Below, piece by piece: positions 1 through 8,013 of a stretch of DNA of 64,000 nt. Below the pieces are notes generated by a model. It saw only the letters and a list, made by a program, of their open reading frames with translations, was not told the DNA's origin and ran no database searches. The translations under genes were made by a program, and so were the position numbers. Position 1 is the first letter of the stretch. Every line of letters starts with the position of its first letter. Origin of the DNA: an uncultured Clostridia bacterium (lineage in GTDB: Bacteria; Bacillota; Clostridia; Oscillospirales; Ruminococcaceae); assembly GCA_947625915.1 (NCBI GenBank), contig CANQPX010000003.1:1-64000 (forward strand). Direction: 5' to 3'.

Positions 1-9
1 TGAAGACAT
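1..9 (-). CDS. Start of an ORF running off the left edge
   Basis: On the minus strand an ATG at 7-9 (M-S-S...) is preceded by a strong AGGAGG ribosome site at 17-22 with 7-8 nt spacing. It begins just downstream of the broken transposase ORF, so it may be the second ORF of the same insertion sequence or an unrelated gene. Only three codons lie in the window, so no function can be given. Confidence 0.35.
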
Positions 10-36
10 TTTTATTCCTCCTTTTTCTGTCTTCTA

Positions 37-393
37 TTATTTCATACTTGTCCACTTTTTTATTATATATCCAATTCGCCATAGACTTGTTATTGACCGT
101 TTGTAACCTTTCTGCCGGAGTTTTATCCGGAATACGACCAAACCTGTATGTTTGTTCTTTTTTCTCATTCTTTTGATGAGTTCTATTTCCTCTTCTGTAT
201 GTTGGTTCGGATGACTGTGCGGTCTGTGGGAGCGATCCTGAAGTGATTCCAATGTGCCATCATAGCGTTTTTTCCATCTATATACAAATTGACGGCTCAC
301 ATTGTATCTTCGTGCTGCTTCGGTCACACCTTTTTTCAAAGAATATTCAATTATCACTTGACGGCGGCGGGTAATTTGTGTTACAGTATTCAT
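37..393 (-). pseudogene. Insertion-sequence helix-turn-helix protein, truncated
   Basis: The 118-residue product begins with a helix-turn-helix of the IS3/IS481 transposase type (motif EAARRYNVSRQFVYRWKKR, about residues 25-43), followed by a basic region with the phrase SHRPHSHPNQHTEEE that recurs in single-ORF DDE transposases of Clostridia. In those proteins the HTH is followed by a linker and an rve/DDE integrase core. Here the ORF ends about 20 residues after the second HTH-like segment (ITSLWRIG...), so the catalytic core is missing or lies in another frame. A good AGGAGGT ribosome site precedes the ATG at 393. Most likely a decayed or frameshifted transposase; a separately translated OrfA is the alternative. 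Confidence 0.7.
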
Positions 394-540
394 AGCGGTT
401 CAGCTGACCTCCTGTTTATTTTTGTTTCGCAGCTTAATTGTAACACAGGTCTATGCTGTTCCGCTACTATTTTTTTATTTTTTTGTATCACTTCTATTGT
501 AAACCTACAATGTTGCGGCGCAAAAATTGTCGGTTTGCTA

Positions 541-569
541 TTGCTTTATTTGGCGGAAAATGTTATAAT
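541..569 (+). promoter_or_regulatory. Sigma-A promoter of the FNT channel gene
   Basis: TTGCTT at 541-546 and TATAAT at 564-569 are separated by 17 nt. Transcription would start near 576, about 25 nt before the TTG start of the downstream gene. Confidence 0.65.
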
Positions 570-600
570 TGATACAGAATACTAAAAAGGCTGTGATATT

Positions 601-1221
601 TTGAAAAGAGTGGTTGATATTTTTCTGCGGGCGCTGCTGACGGGTTTTGCCATAGGTATCGGCGGGATAGTTTATCTTTCCTGCGACAACAAATACATAG
701 GCGCGTTCCTTTTCGGAACGGGATTGTTCGTGATACTTTCTTTCGGTTTCAATCTTTTCACGGGGAAAGTCGGCTACGCCGTGGAGAACAAGCCGCCTTA
801 CATAATTTACCTGTTGATAATATGGTTAGGAAATCTTATAGGAGCCATGGCAACGGGCGGACTTATCCTTTGCACACGAGTTTCGGGTATAAGCGAAAAA
901 GCCGCAGGACTTTGCGAAACAAAACTTGCGGACAATTTATTAAGCATATTCATACTGTCATTTTTCTGCGGAATGCTTATGTTCATCGCCGCGGACGGTT
1001 TCAAGAAGATAGAGAACCCCGTGGGAAAAATACTTGCAGTGTTCCTGCCGGTAATGGTGTTTATCCTCAGCGGATTTGAACACTGCGTGGCGAATATGTT
1101 CTACTTCACCGCCGCGAAAATGTGGTCGGCAAAAGCATTCGGATACTTGATAGTCATGTCTCTCGGCAATTCTGTCGGCGGAATGTTCATACCGTTTTTA
1201 AGGAAATGGTTTGTGGAATAA
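601..1221 (+). CDS. Formate/nitrite transporter (FNT) family channel
   Basis: Predicted integral membrane protein of 206 residues with about six hydrophobic segments. The N-terminal GFAIGIGGIVYL, the mid-protein NLFTGKVG and the C-terminal FEHCVANMFYF plus LGNSVGGMF are hallmark stretches of FNT pentameric channels, which carry formate, nitrite or hydrosulfide across the cytoplasmic membrane. It is shorter than typical members (about 250-280 residues), mainly through short termini and loops. The start is a TTG with a modest AAAAGG site 10-15 nt upstream. The substrate cannot be told from sequence; formate export would suit a fermenter. Monocistronic, with its own promoter. Confidence 0.8.
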   Translation: MKRVVDIFLRALLTGFAIGIGGIVYLSCDNKYIGAFLFGTGLFVILSFGFNLFTGKVGYAVENKPPYIIYLLIIWLGNLIGAMATGGLILCTRVSGISEKAAGLCETKLADNLLSIFILSFFCGMLMFIAADGFKKIENPVGKILAVFLPVMVFILSGFEHCVANMFYFTAAKMWSAKAFGYLIVMSLGNSVGGMFIPFLRKWFVE

Positions 1222-1226
1222 AAAAC

Positions 1227-1254
1227 GGAACTGCCACATACCTGCGGCAGTTCC
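1227..1254 (-). terminator. Rho-independent terminator after the Rpn-like gene
   Basis: The inverted repeat GGAACTGCC/GGCAGTTCC is followed on the minus strand by a run of T, just past the stop of the minus-strand gene at 1260. It may also serve the converging FNT gene. Confidence 0.7.
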
Positions 1255-1259
1255 CGATC

Positions 1260-2108
1260 TTATTCAGATGTCTGTATTTTTTCTATATCTTCAACAGGGA
1301 TATGAAGCAATTCAGAAATTTCAGACTTTGAGTGTTTATCGGTCAACATTGTTCTGACTATTTCTCTGATCGCATCTGTCCTGCCGCGTTTTTCCGCATT
1401 ATAAAGCCGTGACCTCTCCAAAGCGTCAGCTTCCTCGCGAAGCCTTATCATTTCGCGTATATTGTCATCATCACTAAGTCGGTAAATGGTGTTTACACTC
1501 TTTTGAATAATAGAAATATTAGTGTTTTCCAATTCTTCCAACTCCTTTTCATTATTTGCGTTAATAAGCTGTAACCATATCTTTTTTCTGTCGTTTATGT
1601 CAACTATGTTTCCAACTTTTTTAAGTTCAAAGAAATATAAGGACAATTTATCTGAAAACAGTTCATTCCTTTTATCTTCCCTTATAGAAAATGAAGATTG
1701 ATATTCACTGCAATCAAACATATTAAAATCCAATATATTCAATGAAATAGCCTGATTGAGTTCTGCATACTCTCCGCCCTTTTTTATACCCTCACTGTAC
1801 ATATTTGCCCAATAGCAAAGAATACGTTCTCTATAATCATCATCGCGGGCTTTCTGCATTTCGATGTCAATATTCCTTGTTTTGGTTGCAAGCCTTATAT
1901 CAAGTCGTGTAAGCTTTCCATCGGTGGTACTGGGAACTATTTCGGGATTTATGACAGTCAGACCGGAAATTTCAGACAAAGGAATACTTAATGTATCTGA
2001 AAGAAAATTCATAAGAATATCATCATTCTGTCCGAACAGTGCCTTAAAAACTATATCATTTTTCGGAGATATCACTCTGTGTTCCATATGGTTAAACGCC
2101 TCCGCCAT
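1260..2108 (-). CDS. Rpn family PD-(D/E)XK nuclease (recombination-promoting nuclease/putative transposase)
   Basis: 282 residues. The opening VISPKNDIVFKALFG, then LTRLDIRLATKTRNIDIEMQ, carries the D...(D/E)xQ catalytic arrangement of the Rpn/PDDEXK_2 family (annotated in databases as Rpn family recombination-promoting nuclease/putative transposase). RpnA-type proteins of E. coli are DNA endonucleases that stimulate recombination. The C-terminal third is charged and helical (REEADALERSRLYNAEKRGRTDAIREIV), the usual tail of this family. Own promoter and terminator, so it is a single-gene unit. Members are often present in many copies per genome; the biological role here is inferred only. Confidence 0.85.
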   Translation of the reverse strand: MAEAFNHMEHRVISPKNDIVFKALFGQNDDILMNFLSDTLSIPLSEISGLTVINPEIVPSTTDGKLTRLDIRLATKTRNIDIEMQKARDDDYRERILCYWANMYSEGIKKGGEYAELNQAISLNILDFNMFDCSEYQSSFSIREDKRNELFSDKLSLYFFELKKVGNIVDINDRKKIWLQLINANNEKELEELENTNISIIQKSVNTIYRLSDDDNIREMIRLREEADALERSRLYNAEKRGRTDAIREIVRTMLTDKHSKSEISELLHIPVEDIEKIQTSE

Positions 2109-2122
2109 CTCTTGTTACTTTT

Positions 2123-2151
2123 ATTATAACACAATTTTTTATACTTTGCAA
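2123..2151 (-). promoter_or_regulatory. Promoter of the Rpn-like gene
   Basis: On the minus strand TTGCAA (2146-2151), a 17-nt spacer and TATAAT (2123-2128) stand just upstream of the ATG at 2108. Confidence 0.65.
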
Positions 2152-2159
2152 GTAAAATT

Positions 2160-2187
2160 AAAAGAGCCGCTTTGCAACGGCTCTTTT
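2160..2187 (-). terminator. Terminator after the abfA operon
   Basis: AAAAGAGCCG pairs with CGGCTCTTTT around an 8-nt loop; the minus strand continues into a T-rich run. It lies 5 nt past the stop of the minus-strand gene at 2192. Confidence 0.75.
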
Positions 2188-2191
2188 CTAT

Positions 2192-2449
2192 TTACCACAA
2201 AGGTTTTGCGGCGGGACAATACCCCGAAATACGCGCAGCGCGGATCTCAACATAACAGCCGCACTTTCCGCAGACGCCGCTTATCAGGAAATCACATCTG
2301 CGGCATATTTCAAGACGCTCCCGATAAAGTTTTTCCTCCGCCTTGTTTTCTTCGGGAATAAGCGCGACTCTTTCCGCAACGCTTTTTGCAAGGTCTGCTT
2401 CTCCCGCCTGCTCCAACAGGCAGCGTTTACACGGTATTGGAAATTCCAT
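2192..2449 (-). CDS. DUF6171-like small cysteine-rich protein
   Basis: About 85 residues from the ATG at 2449 (MEFPIPCKRCLLEQAG). Two cysteine clusters are visible: CKRC near the N terminus, and CRRCDFLISGVCGKCGCYVEIRAA followed by GYCP near the C terminus, consistent with a structural zinc or other metal site. I recognise it as the DUF6171 type, whose function is unknown. The longer ORF in the track starts inside the end of abfA; the start chosen here begins 1 nt after the abfA stop, so the two genes are probably translationally coupled. No functional link to arabinose metabolism is evident. Confidence 0.7.
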   Translation of the reverse strand: MEFPIPCKRCLLEQAGEADLAKSVAERVALIPEENKAEEKLYRERLEICRRCDFLISGVCGKCGCYVEIRAARISGYCPAAKPLW

Positions 2450-2450
2450 A

Positions 2451-3917
2451 TCAGTTAAGAATAATTTCCGCCACCGAACAAGCAGGCAGGACAACTACCG
2501 CTTTTCCGTCGGAAACTTTTACATCAAGAGTTTTTGTAACTACATTTTCCGGAGAATCAAAGTCATTCTTTGCATGAACTTCTCCCGTAAGGATACGTCC
2601 TTTTGCAGACTTTATCTCACAAACTCCGCCGATGTCAACGGAATACTCCCTGTCAAGAGCGCAGTTGGCAAGAGTTATAACTATCTCCCCTGCTTCATTT
2701 ATGCTTGCACTTTGGGAAAGTGCGGGAACTCCTTCGGAAGCTTCCTCATTTTCAATATGCGAGTAAATGAGAGTGTTCTCCATATGCTCCTTGAAAAGAT
2801 CAAAAGCATAGTATGTAGGCGTTTTAACGGTCTTTTTGCCCTCGGTAAGAAGTACCGCTTGCAAAACATTTACCGCCTGAGCGATATTTGCCATATACAC
2901 TCTGTCGGAATGTTTGTTGAAGATGTTAAGATTTATTGCCGCAACAACAGCATCTCTCATTGTATTCAGCTGATACAGAAACGCGGGATTTGTGTCGGGT
3001 TCAACATCATACCAGCAGCCCCACTCATCTACGATAAGTCCTATCTTACGTTCCGGATCGTAACGGTTCATTATCTCACTGTGGCGGGTAACAAGAGTTT
3101 CCATTTGGAGCGTATTTTTAAGTGTAGAATAATATTCCGCATCGTCAAATTCCGTTGAACTTCCCTTATGATCCCAGTTTTCCGTCGGAACGGTGTAATA
3201 GTGCAGAGAGATGCCGTTGACCATTCCGGGATCAAGTTTTTTCATACAAACTTCCGTCCAGTTATAATCATATGCATTGGGACCGCAGGCAATTTTATAA
3301 AGCTTATTTCCGCTGTATTCGCGGCAGAATGTTGCATACTGTTTGTAAAGATCGCAGTAAAATTCAGGCGTCATATTTCCGCCGCAGCCCCAGCTTTCGT
3401 TTCCTATGCCGAGATATTTTACTTTCCAAGGTTTTTCCCTGCCGTTTTTCTTTCTCAGGTTGCACATGGGAGATTCACCGTCAAAGGTCATATACTCTAC
3501 CCAATCTTTAAGTTCCTTTACGCTGCTGCTGCCAACATTTCCGCATATGTACGGCTCGCAGCCCACAAGTTCGCAGAAACGCAGAAATTCATGTGTACCG
3601 AAACTGTTATCCTCAACGATCTGTCCCCAGTTATTCGTTACTTTAACTCGCGCAGACTTATCACCTATGCCGTCTTTCCAATAATATTCATCGGCAAAAC
3701 AGCCTCCCGGCCAGCGCAGTACGGGAAGTTTCAGCTCCCTGAACGCTTCCACAACGTCCTTACGGAAACCTTCTATATTTGGGATATCACTGTTCTCACC
3801 GACATAAATGCCGTCATAAATGCATCGTCCAAGATGTTCGGAAAAGTTTGAATAGATCTCCTTGTTTATTTTGCTTTTCCTGTCCAGAGGATTGAGAGTG
3901 AGTTTTACGGTTTTCAT
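2451..3917 (-). CDS. abfA: Alpha-L-arabinofuranosidase, GH51
   Basis: Hydrolyses terminal alpha-L-arabinofuranosyl residues from arabino-oligosaccharides and arabinoxylan fragments. The 488-residue length and motifs fit GH51: LRWPGGCFADEYYWKD near residues 67-82, the acid/base Glu174 in GIGNESWG, LHYYTVP near 239-245 and the nucleophile Glu298 in IVDEWG, followed by a C-terminal beta-sandwich. There is no signal peptide, so it should act in the cytoplasm on imported oligosaccharides, as usual for bacterial GH51. A good AAAGGAA ribosome site precedes the ATG. Its upstream region is taken up by a copy of the multi-hairpin repeat (3950-4314), so its promoter is either within that repeat or in the upstream M18 peptidase transcript. 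Confidence 0.93.
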   Translation of the reverse strand: MKTVKLTLNPLDRKSKINKEIYSNFSEHLGRCIYDGIYVGENSDIPNIEGFRKDVVEAFRELKLPVLRWPGGCFADEYYWKDGIGDKSARVKVTNNWGQIVEDNSFGTHEFLRFCELVGCEPYICGNVGSSSVKELKDWVEYMTFDGESPMCNLRKKNGREKPWKVKYLGIGNESWGCGGNMTPEFYCDLYKQYATFCREYSGNKLYKIACGPNAYDYNWTEVCMKKLDPGMVNGISLHYYTVPTENWDHKGSSTEFDDAEYYSTLKNTLQMETLVTRHSEIMNRYDPERKIGLIVDEWGCWYDVEPDTNPAFLYQLNTMRDAVVAAINLNIFNKHSDRVYMANIAQAVNVLQAVLLTEGKKTVKTPTYYAFDLFKEHMENTLIYSHIENEEASEGVPALSQSASINEAGEIVITLANCALDREYSVDIGGVCEIKSAKGRILTGEVHAKNDFDSPENVVTKTLDVKVSDGKAVVVLPACSVAEIILN

Positions 3918-3949
3918 AGCGGAAAATTCCTTTCATTTTATATTTACGG

Positions 3950-4314
3950 AACAGGGGGAAATTTTCCCCCTGTTAGTCTGTCGAAAAAGTATTTGTAAAA
4001 AATATGTTTGTTTGAAAACGGACTGTTTATAAAAACAAATTGCTCTTTATTGCAAAACAGCTCACCGGGCTGTTTTGCAAGACTTAAATGGTATAATCCG
4101 TTAATACCAAGGGGGCGCCCTCTATCGCAGGGCAGCCCCCTCTTTACGCCTAACGGCGTAAATTCACCCCTTGCGGAGCTCCTAAAGGCATTAGGGGATT
4201 TCGCCATCTGCGGATGGCGACAAGGGGTTTCACCCCTTGACCCCACCAGCGCGGCTGCGCTGGACCAGCTTTTCGGGCGAAGTTTTGTTTTTCGTTTTTT
4301 AGTTTGTCCGCGCC
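3950..4314 (+). repeat. Multi-hairpin dispersed element, copy 1
   Basis: One of four related non-coding copies in the window (others at 39.9, 49.8 and 53.9 kb), all in the same orientation. In order: a perfect hairpin at 3950-3974; a diverged end box (TAGTCTGTCGAAAAAG); a stem around AAAACAGC/GCTGTTTT; a G5/C5-capped stem; TTTACGCC/GGCGTAAA; a CCTAA/TTAGG stem; TCGCCATC/GATGGCGA; AAGGGGT/ACCCCTT; CCAGCGC/GCGCTGG; and a shared tail ending TTTGTCCGCGCC. Its right end stops 2 nt before the M18 gene and lacks the terminal inverted repeat found in copies 2 and 3, so this copy seems truncated. Read from the minus strand it forms the leader of abfA. Confidence 0.9.
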
Positions 4315-4316
4315 TA

Positions 4317-5726
4317 TTATTCCTCAAAGAACGATTTGAATGCTTTGTATGTCATGTAAACGTCCGCTTTCGCAACTACCTCGTAAGGAGCGTGCATCGC
4401 CAGAACGGGAACGCCCACATCTATTACGTCCATGCCGAGATTTGCAAGATATGCCGCAACAGTTCCGCCGCCGCCAAGATCGACTTTTCCCAGTTCGCCT
4501 GTCTGCCAGATAATGCTGTTCTTTTCCATCAAAGCGCGTACGCGTCCTACAAATTCAGCCGAAGCATCGGAAGTTCCCGATTTGCCCCTTGCGCCCGTGA
4601 ACTTTGTTACCACAACGCCATGGTTCAGGTAAGCAGCGTTTTTCTTTTCCACAACATCGGGGAAAGTCGGATCGAACGCCGCGTTGACGTCTGCGGAAAG
4701 ACATTCCGTATTTGCGACCACATCTCTGCCCTTTGCACCGAAGCTGTCCGCAAGATCATAAAGAAAGTTTTTCAGATATGCGGAACAAAGTCCCGTATTT
4801 CCGTCACTGCCTGTTTCCTCCTTATCTGTAAGGCATACTACAGCAGTCTTTGAAACGCTGTTACAGCCGAGGATCGCTTCCAGCGCGGTATATGCACATA
4901 CTCTGTCGTCATGTCCGTAAGAACCGATAAGACTTCTGTCAAAACCGATATCCTTTGCCTTGAACGCGGGAACTGTTTCCAATTCCGCAGAAAGAAAATC
5001 CGATTCGATGATCCCGTATTTTTCGTGGAGCATAGACATAATGTTGAGCTTTACCTTTTCGCTGATATCGTCATCGCGGAAAGGTCTTGAACCAACGATA
5101 ATGTTAAGTTCCTCGCCCTTTATGCCCTCACTCAGAGTTCTCTTTACCTGCTCCTGTGCAAGGTGAGGAAGAAGATCGCTTATGAAAAATACCGGATCGT
5201 TTTCGTCCTCGCCTATCTTGACAGTGATTTTTGTACCGTCCTTTTTGATAATAACGCCGTGTATCGCAAGAGGTATTGTCGCCCACTGATATTTCTTTAT
5301 GCCGCCGTAATAGTGGGTCTTGAACAAAGCTACCTCATTATCTTCATAAAGAGGGTTCTGTTTCAGATCTATCCTCGGGGAATCGATATGCGCCGCCGCA
5401 AGGTGAACGCCTTTGCTGATATCCTCTTTGCCGATCACCGCAAGGATAACAGCTTTTCCGCGGTTATTGAAGTAAATTTTATCTCCCGCTTTAAGAGCCA
5501 TTCCCTTTGTGTATTCCTTGAAGCCTTCCTCCTTGGCAAGTTCTATGGCTGAAGCCGCAGCTTCTCTTTCAGTCTTTGCGCCGTTGAGGAAATCCTTGTA
5601 GCTTTCGCAGAAATCGTCACATTCCGAGGTCTGCTCCTCGGTCATGATAAGTCCCGCGTGTTTCTTTTCCATAAAGAGCTGTTCTTTCAGCAGCGCGGCA
5701 GGTGATTTTTCTTTTTCATTTGACAT
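4317..5726 (-). CDS. M18 family aminopeptidase
   Basis: Zinc-dependent aminopeptidase of the aspartyl-aminopeptidase (M18) family, removing N-terminal, often acidic, residues from peptides in the cytoplasm. About 469 residues. Metal and catalytic motifs are in place: AAHIDSPRIDL (first His/Asp), GHDDRVCAYTAL (bridging Asp), DKEETGSDG (catalytic Glu and ligand Glu), and the C-terminal HAPYEV (ligand His). I start at MSNEKEKS (5726) because the AAAGGA ribosome site lies inside the six extra codons of the longer ORF. Last gene of the prfA-coaE run, 8 nt or more after the transglycosylase gene; the multi-hairpin repeat follows its stop directly. Confidence 0.92.
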   Translation of the reverse strand: MSNEKEKSPAALLKEQLFMEKKHAGLIMTEEQTSECDDFCESYKDFLNGAKTEREAAASAIELAKEEGFKEYTKGMALKAGDKIYFNNRGKAVILAVIGKEDISKGVHLAAAHIDSPRIDLKQNPLYEDNEVALFKTHYYGGIKKYQWATIPLAIHGVIIKKDGTKITVKIGEDENDPVFFISDLLPHLAQEQVKRTLSEGIKGEELNIIVGSRPFRDDDISEKVKLNIMSMLHEKYGIIESDFLSAELETVPAFKAKDIGFDRSLIGSYGHDDRVCAYTALEAILGCNSVSKTAVVCLTDKEETGSDGNTGLCSAYLKNFLYDLADSFGAKGRDVVANTECLSADVNAAFDPTFPDVVEKKNAAYLNHGVVVTKFTGARGKSGTSDASAEFVGRVRALMEKNSIIWQTGELGKVDLGGGGTVAAYLANLGMDVIDVGVPVLAMHAPYEVVAKADVYMTYKAFKSFFEE

Positions 5727-5752
5727 ATAGAACGATCCTTTCAAAATTAATT

Positions 5753-6319
5753 TTATTCATCGTCTTTATAAAGGTTAGTATACCCTTCATAAGCCGTCAT
5801 AACCTTTTTGACATAATGCTTTGTTTTTCCCTCCGGCATATCGTCAAGAGTTTTTCCGTCCGAACTGTAATCGGGATCTTTCAGCCATTCGTTTACGTTC
5901 CCTCTTCCGGAATGATATGCGGCGGCAGCGGTAGTTTCATCACGGTATTCCTCATACAAAAGCTTTATCAGGTAACTTCCGTACTCGATATTATACTTCG
6001 GGTCAAACATATCGTCATAGGAAATATCTCTTTCATCGCCCATTCTGAATCTTACCCATTCGTAAGTATCTTCCGTAAGCTGCATAAGTCCACGTGCTCC
6101 GACGTCCGATACCGCTTTTTCATTGAAACCGCTTTCAGTTTTTATTACCGCGTAAATAAGGTATTTGTCAATACCAGTTTCCGCAGCAGCGGCTTCCACA
6201 TACTCGCTGTAACCTGTGGGATAGATATATTTTTTGCTTACTTCCTCTATATTGAACAGCAGCCATATCAAGCAGCCGATAAGAATTATGATAACTGCGC
6301 CGCCGAGCTTTTTCAGCAT
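5753..6319 (-). CDS. Membrane-anchored lytic transglycosylase (SLT domain)
   Basis: 188 residues: an N-terminal hydrophobic anchor (residues 7-24), then a Slt-type domain with the catalytic Glu62 in VIKTESGFN, GARGLMQL near 75-82 and AAYHSGRGNV. Such enzymes cleave the MurNAc-GlcNAc bond of peptidoglycan with formation of anhydro-MurNAc, outside the membrane. The start overlaps the end of coaE by 7 nt, with an AAGGAG ribosome site inside coaE, a pairing often seen in Clostridia. Probably acts in wall turnover. Confidence 0.9.
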   Translation of the reverse strand: MLKKLGGAVIIILIGCLIWLLFNIEEVSKKYIYPTGYSEYVEAAAAETGIDKYLIYAVIKTESGFNEKAVSDVGARGLMQLTEDTYEWVRFRMGDERDISYDDMFDPKYNIEYGSYLIKLLYEEYRDETTAAAAYHSGRGNVNEWLKDPDYSSDGKTLDDMPEGKTKHYVKKVMTAYEGYTNLYKDDE

Positions 6320-6936
6320 TGATAATACTCCTTGATCTTTGCCGCAACTTCCTTTGCCTTTTCCACAAGGAGTTCTGCGGACTTATTATTTTTGATGATG
6401 AAATCCGAATGATCCACAAAAAATTTCTCCGTATGCTGTGAAGAAAACCTGCTTTTTATCTGTTCCGGAGAAAGACCGTCACGTTTTGCGATACGTTCGG
6501 TACGGTTTTTTTCCGAAGCCGTAACGCTTATTATAAGGTCGCAGAAATCGTCCGCCCGACTTTCAAAAAGCGTCGGAGCGTCAAGAAGAACATATTTCTT
6601 CCCTTCTTCGGAATATTTATTTATCATCTTTAAAATTTCCGAAGTTATGTAGGGATAGCTTATTGCATTGAGCTGTTCTAACTTTTCTTTATCCGTAAAA
6701 ACGATATCCGCAAGCTTCTGTCTGTCAAGAGTCCCGTCACCGTTGAGAATGTCATCTCCGAAACATTCCACTGCTTCTTCAAGACAAGGATTGCCCTTTT
6801 CCATAACGTCACGGGCTATCCTGTCAGCATTTATTATCGCAAATCCGCATTCGTCAAAAACCCTGCAAACCGTGGTTTTTCCGGCACCGCTCTGACCTGT
6901 CAGACCGATGACCGCCGTATCGTGCGTTTCGCTCAT
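6313..6936 (-). CDS. coaE: Dephospho-CoA kinase
   Basis: Last step of coenzyme A synthesis: ATP-dependent phosphorylation of the 3'-hydroxyl of dephospho-CoA. Walker A motif GLTGQSGAGKTT lies near the N terminus, followed by INADRIARDV, the LLDAPTLFES segment and a lid with RTERIAKRDG, all typical of CoaE; length near 207 residues is normal. I choose MSETHD (6936) because the AAAGG site abuts the upstream ATG of the longer ORF but sits about 10 nt from this one. Overlaps the next gene by 7 nt. Confidence 0.93.
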   Translation of the reverse strand: MSETHDTAVIGLTGQSGAGKTTVCRVFDECGFAIINADRIARDVMEKGNPCLEEAVECFGDDILNGDGTLDRQKLADIVFTDKEKLEQLNAISYPYITSEILKMINKYSEEGKKYVLLDAPTLFESRADDFCDLIISVTASEKNRTERIAKRDGLSPEQIKSRFSSQHTEKFFVDHSDFIIKNNKSAELLVEKAKEVAAKIKEYYQC

Positions 6937-6984
6937 ATATGTTTTCATCCTTTCTTTGATACGTCGATAACATCAAAAATTTCC

Positions 6985-7998
6985 TTAAACTGAAATTATC
7001 TCAAATCCCGCTGCTCTGAGCAGCCTGTTATATACCGCAAGTCCAACTCCGTTTTTTAAAGGGCATCTTGCATAGACCTGTTTTGCGCCAAGTTCATCGA
7101 ATTTCCTGAGTGCGGCAAAAAGTCTTGCCGCCTGTTCTTCGCTGCTGTCTCCGTACGGGATACAAGGGATCTCGCAGTAGCTTTCATCGCTGTCGAAAGG
7201 CATGGCGTATACACCTTCGCCGCTGTGAGAATTTACAAATTTTATATAATCCGTTCCGTTTCCTTCAATTATGGTAACATTTGCTTTCGGGGAATAGTGC
7301 TTGTACTTCATTCCCGGGGAAAGCACCCGTTCTCCGCTTTCAGCCGCCTCTGTAATGTGGCGGTCGATAATTACCTCCGCGAACTCCGACAGTTCCTCTG
7401 CCGAAACAAATCCGGGACGGAGCAGACGTATCTTCCCGTCTTCAAAGGCGATCACCGTACTTTCCACGCCCACCGGGCAATCTCCGCCGTCTATGACCGC
7501 GGGGATCTTTCCGTTCATATCGTTCATAACATGAGCCGCAGAAGTAGGGCTCGGACTTCCCGAAAGATTTGCCGACGGTGCGGCAACGGCTTTTCCGCTT
7601 GTCCTTATAAGTGCAAGCGCCGCCTTATGGCTCGGCATACGTATGCCCACCGTATCAAGTCCCGCGCTGGTAACATCGGGGATCCTGTCTCTTTTCGGCA
7701 GGACCATTGTAAGCGGTCCGGGGCAGAATTTTTCCGCAAGCTTATAAGCTGTTTCGGGAACATTCTTTGCATATTTTTCAAAGTCGGCTATATCTCCTAT
7801 GTGGACTATCAGCGGATTGTCCTGCGGTCTGCCTTTTGCCTTGAAGATCTCAGCCACCGCCTCGGCATTTTCCGCGTCCGCAGCAAGTCCGTACACCGTT
7901 TCTGTAGGCATACCGACTATCCCTCCGCCTGAAATTATTTCAGCCGCTTTTTTTATATCCTCTTCCGAGGAAGTGAGCAGTTCTGTTTTATACTGCAT
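6985..7998 (-). CDS. L-threonylcarbamoyladenylate synthase (Sua5 type)
   Basis: Makes threonylcarbamoyl-AMP from threonine, bicarbonate and ATP, the first step toward t6A37 on ANN-decoding tRNAs. The YrdC domain fills residues 12-200, with GGGIVGMPTETVYGLAADA, KGRPQDNPLIVH and SANLSGSPSPTSA. A C-terminal Sua5 domain (SPGMKYKHYSPKANVTIIEG onward) makes it the long, 337-residue Sua5 type rather than the short TsaC. AAAGGTGA ribosome site. It sits between prfA and coaE, a conserved order in Firmicutes. Confidence 0.93.
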   Translation of the reverse strand: MQYKTELLTSSEEDIKKAAEIISGGGIVGMPTETVYGLAADAENAEAVAEIFKAKGRPQDNPLIVHIGDIADFEKYAKNVPETAYKLAEKFCPGPLTMVLPKRDRIPDVTSAGLDTVGIRMPSHKAALALIRTSGKAVAAPSANLSGSPSPTSAAHVMNDMNGKIPAVIDGGDCPVGVESTVIAFEDGKIRLLRPGFVSAEELSEFAEVIIDRHITEAAESGERVLSPGMKYKHYSPKANVTIIEGNGTDYIKFVNSHSGEGVYAMPFDSDESYCEIPCIPYGDSSEEQAARLFAALRKFDELGAKQVYARCPLKNGVGLAVYNRLLRAAGFEIISV

Positions 7999-8013
7999 AT
8001 TATACTTTCACCT

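Noticed and set aside
3944-4327. 127-residue ORF on the minus strand, and similar ORFs at 4008, 40063, 40067, 49844, 49917, 53816, 53920 and 54065
   Set aside because: They all lie in the multi-hairpin repeat. Similar peptides (for example SAAALDQLF) arise because the DNA is repeated; frames are open on both strands, starts are not shared and no ribosome sites fit, so structure rather than protein is conserved.
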